DNA of 36,298 nucleotides from Acidimicrobiaceae bacterium (lineage in GTDB: Bacteria; Actinomycetota; Acidimicrobiia; Acidimicrobiales; RAAP-2), in NCBI GenBank assembly GCA_003138855.1, contig PLHF01000121.1:1-36298 (forward strand). Reading direction: 5' to 3'. The notes under the pieces are model-generated. The model was given only the letters and a program-made list of their open reading frames with translations. It was not told the DNA's origin and made no database searches. Below are positions 22,920-30,512 of the stretch, in pieces. Numbering within the stretch: position 1 is the stretch's first letter; the number at the start of each line of letters is the position of its first letter. A program made the translations under genes and the position numbers.

Positions 22920-24044
22920 TCAGGCCTCTGCCGCCGTCCCGAACCGATCGAGCACTCCCGTCGCCTCGCCGATGATCCGTTCGATCAACTGAGCGACGGT
23001 GGGGAGCTCGCCGATCTCCCCCACGACCTGACCGGTCGGCAGAACGCCCGCGTCGGTGCGGCCGTCGACGAGCGCGGCCTTGGTCATCATCGGCGCATTG
23101 GCGGCCATCATCACCTGTGGCCACGAGAGGTCGTTGCCCCGCTTCATGGCCCGCCCCTCCTTGACCAGGGCGACCAGCGTCGTGTCCGACTGGCGGCGGA
23201 AGGCGTGGGCATTGGCCAGCGCCCGGGGCATGTTGCGCAGCCAGCTCGACCTCTCGAGGTGGTCGATCAGCTCGGTGCGGATGACCCGTTGGGGAGCGCC
23301 ATCGACCGCAGTGGAGACCACCGTGCCGGTGACGGGCGTCTGGAGGTAGACCTGCTTCACCTCGTCGGGGACGCGACTCTCCTGGGTGAGGAGGAAACGA
23401 GTGCCCATGGCGATCCCCACGGCCCCGTAGGCCAACGCAGCCACCAGCCCCCGTCCGTCGAAGAACCCCCCGGCGGCCACCACGGCAACCGTGTCGCCCA
23501 CTGCGTCGACGACGCCCGGCGTGAGCAGCGAGGTGGGCACCGAGCCGGTGTGCCCGCCGCCCTCGCCCCCTTGGGCGATGACCGCATCGACGCCCCACCC
23601 GGCCACCTTCTCTGCATGGCGCCGGGCCCCGATGGTCGGCATCACCACCAGGCCGGCGTCACGGCACCGGGCGATGAGATCGGGGTTCGGGGCCTGGGCG
23701 AAGCTGGCCACCTTCACCCCGTTGTCGATCATCAGTGCCACCCGGTCCCCGATGTCGGCGACGTCGGTCCGCAGGTTGACGCCGAACGGGCGGTCGGTGC
23801 GCGAGCGCACCTCCGCGATGGCGGTGGCCAGCTCGGGACAGGTCATGGTGGCCGAGGCCAGGATGCCCAGTCCGCCGGCTTCGGCGGTGGCGGCAACCAG
23901 GCGCGGACCGGCCACCCACCCCATGCCGGTCTGGACGATCGGATAGCGGACGCCGACCAGATCACAGAAGCGGGTCTGCAGGGCGGGGTGCGCCCTCGGC
24001 GCGTGGGCCGACCCCGGCAGACCGCCCGGACGGCACGCGCTCAT
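22920..24044 (-). CDS. ipdC: Nitronate monooxygenase-family flavoprotein, IpdC-like
   Basis: This 374-residue FMN-binding TIM-barrel protein belongs to the 2-nitropropane dioxygenase/FabK family. It shows IVQTGMGWVAGPRLVAA, GGLGILASATMT, FGVNLRTD, and IAQGGEGGGHTGS with His165 in the family's catalytic-His position, then GGFFDGRGLVAALAYGAVG for phosphate binding. In Mycobacterium and Rhodococcus the homologue next to ipdAB (IpdC, Rv3553) is an oxidoreductase acting on a HIP-derived CoA thioester. Here it is the fourth gene of the echA20-ipdA-ipdB-ipdC order. The ATG at 24044 overlaps the ipdB TGA (ATGA). The assignment rests on family plus exact gene order. Confidence 0.9.
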   Translation of the reverse strand: MSACRPGGLPGSAHAPRAHPALQTRFCDLVGVRYPIVQTGMGWVAGPRLVAATAEAGGLGILASATMTCPELATAIAEVRSRTDRPFGVNLRTDVADIGDRVALMIDNGVKVASFAQAPNPDLIARCRDAGLVVMPTIGARRHAEKVAGWGVDAVIAQGGEGGGHTGSVPTSLLTPGVVDAVGDTVAVVAAGGFFDGRGLVAALAYGAVGIAMGTRFLLTQESRVPDEVKQVYLQTPVTGTVVSTAVDGAPQRVIRTELIDHLERSSWLRNMPRALANAHAFRRQSDTTLVALVKEGRAMKRGNDLSWPQVMMAANAPMMTKAALVDGRTDAGVLPTGQVVGEIGELPTVAQLIERIIGEATGVLDRFGTAAEA

Positions 24045-24826
24045 CCCCGCACCTCCCGGTTGCGGAGGCCCCGGGGGTCGAGCATGTTGCGGATCAGCTC
24101 CAACTCGGCCGGGGTCGGCGTGCGGGTGTGCGGTATGTCGGGGGGCACCACCAACTCGAACGCGGTGGCCTCCACGACGTCGTCGACCGTGACTTCGGGA
24201 TGGACGGAACGGATGCGCATCACCCGGTCGGGTGTATCGAAGTCGAACACGCCGAGGTTGGAGACGACGTGGCGGATCTCGTGGTAGCGGCCGGCCGCCG
24301 GGCCCGCCGCTGCCGCCCGGGCGTAGCCCACACCCGACACCACGTCGACCTGTTCGACGAACGACCGGGTCGAATGGTTCGGCACCCAGTAGCTGGTCGA
24401 ATGGTTGACGGTGTTGCCGGGGGCGCCCCGCACGCCCACCAGTTGGACCTTGGGACGTGCCCAGTCACCGATGGCGCTGATGTTCTGATTGCCCGTGCGG
24501 TCGATCTGGGAGGCCATCATGATGAGGTTCCGGCGACCCGACCACACGACGTCGAACACCTTCCGGTAGGGCATGTGCGACTCGAGGACCAGGGTTGACG
24601 GAGGTGCGCCGAGGGCAGGGGTGCCGTGCACCAGCGCGGCGTCCCCGTCGGTGAGCACCAGGTCGGGGGCGAACGTCATCCGGGCCAGTCGGGCCCCCAG
24701 GGCCGGAGCCGTGCCGAATGCACTGGCCATCACTTCGCCGTCCCCCCGGAACACCTCCGCACAGGCAATGGCGCAGAACTCCGCCCGGCTGACGCCGGGG
24801 GAGTCGGGAGCTGCCGGTGCCCCCAT
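24041..24826 (-). CDS. ipdB: CoA-transferase-family hydrolase, beta subunit, IpdB-like
   Basis: This 261-residue protein resembles the beta subunit of class I CoA-transferases. It contains EVFRGDGEVMASAFGTAP, LVLTDGDAALVHG, RRNLIMMASQIDRTGNQNIS, VQLVGVRGAPGNTVNHSTSYWV and a Val-His-Pro-rich end. In steroid degraders IpdA-IpdB opens the last ring of COCHEA-CoA by C-C bond hydrolysis instead of transferring CoA. The protein lacks an obvious catalytic Glu of the EN(G/A) type seen in true transferases. ATG 24826 overlaps the ipdA stop as TAATG, and the stop overlaps ipdC as ATGA. This tight coupling fits a stoichiometric heteromer. Confidence 0.92.
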   Translation of the reverse strand: MGAPAAPDSPGVSRAEFCAIACAEVFRGDGEVMASAFGTAPALGARLARMTFAPDLVLTDGDAALVHGTPALGAPPSTLVLESHMPYRKVFDVVWSGRRNLIMMASQIDRTGNQNISAIGDWARPKVQLVGVRGAPGNTVNHSTSYWVPNHSTRSFVEQVDVVSGVGYARAAAAGPAAGRYHEIRHVVSNLGVFDFDTPDRVMRIRSVHPEVTVDDVVEATAFELVVPPDIPHTRTPTPAELELIRNMLDPRGLRNREVRG

Positions 24827-25713
24827 TACTTCGCACCTCCCATGGGCGACGCGGCGAACTCTGCCGCCGCCGCCCGGGTGGCGGCCTGGTAGCCGGCTTC
24901 GTCCACAGCCAGGTACCGCTCCTCGAAGCCGGCCCACCCGTCGGGGTCGGAGGCCGCCGCCACATAGGCCCGTTGGAACTCCTCGTCGCGCGCGTAGTCC
25001 GGGACGCAGGCGGTGAAGTGGGCCCCGCCCGCCGTCTCCACCACACCGTCGGTCAACAGCCGGCTGATGCACATGGTCTGCAGGGGGCCCTCCGAAGCGA
25101 ACTGCTCGGTGTCGATGATCCGTTCGGTGGTGACGAAGCGGCGGTCGGCAGCCCCCAGGAACAGCTCGTCGAAGAAGGGATCGGGCCCGAGTATCTGGCC
25201 GGAGCCCGAGGAGTCGGCCCGGTTGACGTGGACGACTGCGGCGTCGAGATGCAGCGCCGGCATCGCCACCAACTCCTCGGCGTCCTCGTAGGGGGAGGTG
25301 ACGGTCCGCAACGACGGGTTGACCCGCATGACGTCGGACCCGAGGCCGGCCCTGGTGGGCAGGAACGGCACCCGCTGGGACGCAGCGAGCAGGCCGAGGT
25401 AGAACATGCCCTCGTCGATCTCCATGGCCTCGACCGCACCCGTCTGGCGGGCCACTTTGAAGTGGGGGTCGGTGGGGATGGAGTCGAGGGTGACGAAGCC
25501 GAAGACCACCTTGGCCACCTTGCCGGCTGCGCACAGCAGACCGACGTCCGGCCCCCCGTAGGACACCACGGTCAGGTCGCTCAGATCGGACCGGAGGATG
25601 GCACGGACAGCGGCCATCGGCTTGCGCCGCGATCCCCAGCCACCGATGCCGATGGTCATCCCGCTGTGCAATTCGCCCGTCAGGTCCTCGAGCGACAGCC
25701 GTTTGTCAGCCAT
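24826..25713 (-). CDS. ipdA: CoA-transferase-family hydrolase, alpha subunit, IpdA-like
   Basis: This 295-residue alpha subunit of the CoA-transferase fold has MTIGIGGWGSRRKPMAAVRA (the phosphate-loop-like region, 19-38), SYGGPDVGLLCAAGKV, FGFVTLDSI, an acidic EAMEIDEGMFYLGLLAA block (95-111), and FLPTRAGLGSDV. These are the features of IpdA (Rv3551) rather than of acetoacetate CoA-transferases. An acidic residue around Glu98-Glu101 is a candidate for the active-site Glu described for IpdAB; the exact equivalence needs alignment. ATG 25713 has only a weak GGTGGCGG ahead of it, but a 12-codon ORF with a better ribosome-binding site overlaps it. It lies 116 bp after echA20. Confidence 0.92.
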   Translation of the reverse strand: MADKRLSLEDLTGELHSGMTIGIGGWGSRRKPMAAVRAILRSDLSDLTVVSYGGPDVGLLCAAGKVAKVVFGFVTLDSIPTDPHFKVARQTGAVEAMEIDEGMFYLGLLAASQRVPFLPTRAGLGSDVMRVNPSLRTVTSPYEDAEELVAMPALHLDAAVVHVNRADSSGSGQILGPDPFFDELFLGAADRRFVTTERIIDTEQFASEGPLQTMCISRLLTDGVVETAGGAHFTACVPDYARDEEFQRAYVAAASDPDGWAGFEERYLAVDEAGYQAATRAAAAEFAASPMGGAK

Positions 25714-25744
25714 GAGCCGCCACCGCCAGGTGTGCGATGTCCAT
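25706..25744 (-). CDS. Possible 12-residue upstream ORF overlapping the ipdA start
   Basis: ATG 25744 begins a 12-codon frame, MDIAHLAVAAHG, whose TGA overlaps the ipdA start as ATGGCTGA. GAGGAGCGG precedes it, a better ribosome-binding site than that of ipdA itself. It could pass ribosomes to ipdA by re-initiation. It may also be chance. Confidence 0.3.
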   Translation of the reverse strand: MDIAHLAVAAHG

Positions 25745-25777
25745 TGTCGTTCCGCTCCTCTGGTCCCTCTGCCTCTT

Positions 25778-25805
25778 GCCCGGTCGGCCCTGTGCCCGGT
25801 CGGCC
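25778..25805. repeat. Direct repeat GCCCGGTCGGCC in the echA20-ipdA gap
   Basis: GCCCGGTCGGCC occurs at 25778-25789 and again at 25794-25805, a 16-bp period. It lies in the untranslated stretch between echA20 and ipdA. It may be a small slippage duplication or part of an RNA structure. Confidence 0.45.
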
Positions 25806-25829
25806 ACGCGTGCCGACCGGTGACGTGGC

Positions 25830-26588
25830 CTACCTCGTGGTGTCTGCGTCCCGCTTCTCGACGAATGCGGCCCGCTGCTCGTCGGCCACTCCTGCCACGT
25901 GGAGCTCGTAGGTGAACCCCTGCTCGAGCCGGTAGCTGCCCTTCACGTCGACCGGGTCGATCCCGTTGAGCGACTCCTTCGCCCGCCGGATGATGGTGGG
26001 GCTCTTGGTGGCGATGTCCGCCGCCACCCCGTAGGCAGCGTCGACCAGCTGGTCGCGCGGGACGACGCGTAGCACCGAGCCGTAGTGGTGGAGCTCGGCC
26101 GCCGTGGCCGGCTGTGCTGTGTAGACCATCGAGCGCATCCGCTGCTGGGGGACCAGACGCGACAGATGGGTGGCCGCGCCGAGCGCACCGCGGTCGACCT
26201 CGGGAAGCCCGAACGTTGCGTCCTCGGACGCCACGACGATGTCGGCGTTGCCGGCGATGCCCACTCCACCCCCGAGGCAGAACCCGTGCACGGCGGCGAT
26301 GACGGGAACCTCGCACTCGTAGACGGCTGCGAATGCCGCGTAGCAGCCCCGGTTGGCGCCGATCAGGGCCTGGTCGCCTTCGGCCTGGATCTCCTTGATG
26401 TCCACGCCGGCGCAGAACCCGCGCCCTTCGGCCCGGACGATCACCACCCGGTTGTCCGGGACCCGTCCGGCCGCGACGACCGCGTCGGCGAGTGCGAACC
26501 AGCCGGCGACGTCCAGGGCGTTGACGGGCGGATGGTCGATGACCACCTCGGCGATGCCTGGCAGCTTCTGGAGGGACGATATGGGCAT
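25830..26588 (-). CDS. echA20: Enoyl-CoA hydratase/isomerase-family ring hydrolase, EchA20-like
   Basis: This 252-residue crotonase-fold protein shows VNALDVAGWFALADAV, RAEGRGFCAGVDIKEI with the first oxyanion-hole residues near 60-61, and ANRGCYAAFAAVYECEVP. HGFCLGGGVGIAGNAD (second oxyanion site near 107) and ATFGLPEVDRGALGAATHLS follow, with EQGFTYELHVAGVADEQRAAF at the C-terminus. The last two blocks and the ANRGC segment closely recall mycobacterial EchA20 (Rv3550), which hydrolyses ring D of a HIP-derived CoA thioester. This resemblance is from memory. ATG 26588 has GGAG six bases upstream. It leads the echA20-ipdABC operon and is divergent from an SDR; a shared operator copy lies at 26690-26704. 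Confidence 0.93.
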   Translation of the reverse strand: MPISSLQKLPGIAEVVIDHPPVNALDVAGWFALADAVVAAGRVPDNRVVIVRAEGRGFCAGVDIKEIQAEGDQALIGANRGCYAAFAAVYECEVPVIAAVHGFCLGGGVGIAGNADIVVASEDATFGLPEVDRGALGAATHLSRLVPQQRMRSMVYTAQPATAAELHHYGSVLRVVPRDQLVDAAYGVAADIATKSPTIIRRAKESLNGIDPVDVKGSYRLEQGFTYELHVAGVADEQRAAFVEKRDADTTR

Positions 26589-26689
26589 GACCGGCTCCGG
26601 GGGGTTCGGAGGCGTGGGCCCGGGACCGTCTGCCGCCCGGGAGTCCCCGGGGATCGCGGATGGGTACGCGGGCACGCGCTCAGCGTGAT

Positions 26690-26704
26690 CTGATACAGCG
26701 TCAG
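26690..26704. promoter_or_regulatory. Candidate operator, copy 5 of 5 (CTGATA-CAG-CGTCAG)
   Basis: This 15-bp element has CTGA and TCAG arms with a good right arm, CGTCAG. It sits between divergent echA20 (start 26588) and the SDR (start 26736). It fits the shared pattern CTGACG-N3-CGTCAG with two inner mismatches on the left arm. It may control both transcripts. Confidence 0.5.
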
Positions 26705-26735
26705 GACAGTACCAGTCGAGGACAGGGGGAACGCT

Positions 26736-27581
26736 GTGGCCGCATCCGAGGGCATTGGCCGAACCGGCGTGTTCGACGGCCGCGGCCGCGTGGTGGTGGT
26801 GACCGGGGGGGCCCGGGGCATCGGTCGCGGGATCGCGGAGGGCTTCCTGGCCACCGGCGCCGAGGTCGTGGTGTGCGGCCGGACCGACGTTCCCGAGGAG
26901 GGACTGCCGGCGGCGACCGATCCGAACGGGGGATCGCGGCGGGCGGTCTTCGTTGCCGCCGACCTCCGCGACGCCGAACAGGCTGCGTCGGTGATCGCGG
27001 CAGCTATGGACCGTTTCGGACGGGTCGACACCCTGATCAACAACGCCGGCGGCTCGCCGCAGGCCGAGGCAGCGGTGGCCTCTCCGCGGTTTTCCGCCTC
27101 GATCGTGGCCCTCAACCTGCTGGCACCCCTCTACTGTGCCCAGGCGGCCAATGCGGTCATGCAGGCCCAGGACGACGGTGGGACGATCGTCAACATCGCC
27201 TCGGTGAGCGGGCTTCGGCCTTCGCCGGGAACCGCCGCCTACGGGGCGGCCAAGGCGGGGCTGATCAACCTGACCCAGTCGCTGGCCATCGAATGGGCCC
27301 CCAAGGTCCGGGTGAACTGCCTGAGTGCCGGTCTGGTCGCCACCGAGGCAGCGGACGATCACTACGGGGGGCCCGATGGGATGGCCGAGGTGGCCGCCAC
27401 CGTGCCCCTCGGGCGGTTCGGCACGCCGGCGGACATGGCCGGCCTCTGCCTCTTTCTGGCGTCGCCGCTGGCCGGGTACGTGACAGGGGCCAACCTGGTG
27501 GCCCACGGTGGAGGGGAGCGGCCGGCCTTCCTGACCGCAGTCGAGCGGGCAACCGGGGGATCTCCCCGCTGGCAGCGGTGA
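26736..27581 (+). CDS. Short-chain dehydrogenase/reductase next to the HIP-degradation operon
   Basis: This 281-residue classical SDR has TGGARGIG (23-30), NNAG (102-105), NIASVSG with the catalytic Ser near 156-158, Tyr169 and Lys173 (AAYGAAK), and a C-terminal LFLASPLAGYVTGANLVAHGG. The GTG at 26736 has AGGGGGAA five bases upstream. In M. tuberculosis an SDR gene (Rv3549c) is likewise divergent from echA20, so gene order is conserved, although I cannot confirm one-to-one orthology. It likely oxidises a hydroxyl intermediate formed during ring C/D catabolism (inference). A candidate operator lies 32 bp upstream. Confidence 0.92.
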   Translation: MAASEGIGRTGVFDGRGRVVVVTGGARGIGRGIAEGFLATGAEVVVCGRTDVPEEGLPAATDPNGGSRRAVFVAADLRDAEQAASVIAAAMDRFGRVDTLINNAGGSPQAEAAVASPRFSASIVALNLLAPLYCAQAANAVMQAQDDGGTIVNIASVSGLRPSPGTAAYGAAKAGLINLTQSLAIEWAPKVRVNCLSAGLVATEAADDHYGGPDGMAEVAATVPLGRFGTPADMAGLCLFLASPLAGYVTGANLVAHGGGERPAFLTAVERATGGSPRWQR

Positions 27582-27584
27582 GCT

Positions 27585-27601
27585 CCGCCTGCCCGTGGCG
27601 G
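27585..27601 (+). terminator. Weak hairpin after the SDR gene
   Basis: CCGCC-TGCCCGT-GGCGG forms a 5-bp stem 3 bp after the SDR stop. There is no T-tract, so it is only a possible terminator. Confidence 0.25.
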
Positions 27602-27669
27602 GTCGGCGCGCCTCCGCACCCGAGGGCGGCCGTCCGGGGCCCGTTCCGGCCGGTCGGGAGGCAAAATGC

Positions 27670-27698
27670 CTCAAGTGGGCACCCGGGGCGTCCGATAT
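27670..27698 (+). promoter_or_regulatory. Sigma-28/WhiG (FliA)-like promoter of the EAL gene
   Basis: CTCAAG (27670-27675), a 15-bp spacer and TCCGATAT (27691-27698) match the actinobacterial FliA/WhiG pattern. They lie 78 bp upstream of the EAL start. The -35 overlaps the small hairpin GAGGC-AAAAT-GCCTC (27658-27672). The same spacing occurs upstream of the PAS/GGDEF/EAL gene. Confidence 0.65.
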
Positions 27699-27776
27699 TT
27701 CCGGTGTGATCCGTGAGATGCGAACCGTTCCCGAGCGGGGCGGTAGTTCCCCTGTCGACCCGGGGGTGGTCGGGCC

Positions 27777-28862
27777 GTGGTGACCGACACCGAGTCGACG
27801 TTCGCGCTGTTGGGCGCGCCCTATCTCGAGTACCTCCCGGTGATCGACCTCTCCTCCGGTCGCCTGCTGGGAATGGAGGCACTGGTCCGGTGGCTGCATC
27901 CCTCCCGAGGGCTCATCTCACCCGATCAGCTGATTCCGGATGCCGAGGCCAGTGGTGACATCGTGCCGCTCACCCGGTGGGTGCTGATGGAGGCGTGCGA
28001 GCAGGCCCACCGGTGGTCACCGAGCATCCAGCTGGGGGTCAACTGCACCGTCGAGGGCCTGCGCCGGGGTGAGGTGTCCAAGGCAGTCGCCGCCGCGCTC
28101 GAGGAGACGGGATTCCGAAGCGGGCAACTGACCCTCGAGGTGACCGAGGACGCCATCGTGGACTCCTCGGCAGCTGCCGACCTGAGCGCGCTGTCGCAGA
28201 TGGGCGTGCAGCTCTCGGTGGACGATGTCGGCACCAACTGGTCCTCGTTCGAGCCGTTCAAGAACCACTCGATCGGCACCGTGAAGATCGACGGCTCCTT
28301 CATCGCCGGGCTCGAGCCGGTACAGGGCATCAACCGCCTGGTGGTCGAGACGGTGATCCACATGGCGCACTCACTGGGCATGTCGGCCATCGTCGAGTGC
28401 GTGGAGACGTTGGGCCAGGTACAGATCGTGCGCGCCTTCGACGCGGACGCCGCGCAAGGGTTCTTCTTCGCCCCGCCGATGTCGAGCGACGCCGCCGCCG
28501 CCTTCGCCGCCGGTCCGGAGATCCCGCAGTTCTCCCGGACCGAGGTCCGGACGCTGGTTGCGCCTTCGGACCACTCGATCGGCCTCGGCATCAGGCTCGA
28601 GACGACGCTTGCCAGTTCGGTGGAGGACGAAGCCACCGACGTCGGTTCCGACGAGGTCGTGGTTGACGCGTGGACCGGGGCCATCGGTGGCGACACTGCC
28701 TTCGGTGGTGCGTCAAGGGAAGATGGATGCGCACCAGGGGTGACGAACGGGAGCCCCGCTCCGACGCCCCCGGTTCGGGCGGCAGCCGCCGTGCCCGAAG
28801 ACCCGTCGCTGGGCCAAGCGCCCTTCTCGGAGCCCGCCGAGGGCGGCGAGCAGAAGGCCTGA
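27777..28862 (+). CDS. Stand-alone EAL-domain protein with unknown C-terminal extension
   Basis: This 361-residue protein has its EAL domain at about 10-245. EALVR (34-38) is intact, but other motifs are altered: VNCTV for the usual NLS site, EVTED, SVDDVGTNWSSF for DDFGTGYSSL, VKIDGSF with the Lys kept, and VECVET for EGVET. Metal-ligand acids appear mostly retained, so it may be an active cyclic-di-GMP phosphodiesterase or a degenerate binding receptor. The last ~115 residues are Pro/Ala/Glu-rich with no recognised fold. GTG 27777 and GTG 27780 are equally possible starts after GGGGGTGG. There is no membrane segment, so it acts in the cytoplasm. Confidence 0.85.
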   Translation: MVTDTESTFALLGAPYLEYLPVIDLSSGRLLGMEALVRWLHPSRGLISPDQLIPDAEASGDIVPLTRWVLMEACEQAHRWSPSIQLGVNCTVEGLRRGEVSKAVAAALEETGFRSGQLTLEVTEDAIVDSSAAADLSALSQMGVQLSVDDVGTNWSSFEPFKNHSIGTVKIDGSFIAGLEPVQGINRLVVETVIHMAHSLGMSAIVECVETLGQVQIVRAFDADAAQGFFFAPPMSSDAAAAFAAGPEIPQFSRTEVRTLVAPSDHSIGLGIRLETTLASSVEDEATDVGSDEVVVDAWTGAIGGDTAFGGASREDGCAPGVTNGSPAPTPPVRAAAAVPEDPSLGQAPFSEPAEGGEQKA

Positions 28863-28910
28863 CGACCGCCGCATTTCGGGCCGGAGTGGTCGCATACCGC
28901 AATTTGGCGA

Positions 28911-28916
28911 TATACC
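28911..28916 (+). promoter_or_regulatory. Candidate -10 element of the transhydrogenase operon, leaderless
   Basis: TATACC is followed by 7 nt and then GTG 28924, with no ribosome-binding site in between. The spacing suits a leaderless mRNA starting at the GTG. No good -35 is visible 17-18 bp upstream. Confidence 0.4.
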
Positions 28917-28923
28917 TCTGGCC

Positions 28924-30161
<1,238 letters not shown>

Positions 30162-30165
<4 letters not shown>

Positions 30166-30512
30166 GCACCGGAGTACTTGAGTTTCTGACGGTCTTCGTG
30201 CTGGCGGCATTCGTCGGCAACGAGGTCATCAGCCGGGTGCCGAGCATCCTGCACACCCCGCTCATGTCCGGAAGCAATGCCATCCACGGCATCATCCTGG
30301 TCGGCACCATCTTGATCATGGGCGAGGCCCGGGGGACCGTGCAGATCACGCTGGCGTTCTTCGCGGTCATCCTGGCCACCCTCAACATCGTGGGCGGCTT
30401 CGTGGTCACCGACCGCATGCTCGAGATGTTCAAGGCCAAACCGGCTGCGCGTGCGGCGAAGCCCGACGGCGATGACGGCTCCGGGGATGCGGCACCGGGT
30501 GGTGCCAAGTGA
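30162..30512 (+). CDS. pntAB: NAD(P) transhydrogenase, membrane alpha-2 subunit
   Basis: This 116-residue membrane subunit has about three transmembrane helices: FLTVFVLAAFVGNEVIS, the segment around NAIHGIILVGTILIM, and ITLAFFAVILATLNIVGGFVV. SNAIHGIILVG is a conserved PntAB motif. The short charged tail is not conserved. It completes the proton channel together with PntB. ATG 30162 overlaps the pntAA stop, and its TGA overlaps the pntB GTG as GTGA, so all three genes are translationally coupled. Confidence 0.94.

Noticed and set aside
27658-27700. Possible cyclic-di-GMP riboswitch before the EAL gene
   Set aside because: The hairpin GAGGC-AAAAT-GCCTC is short, and the conserved GEMM core is missing. 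The sequence is better explained as a sigma-28-like promoter.
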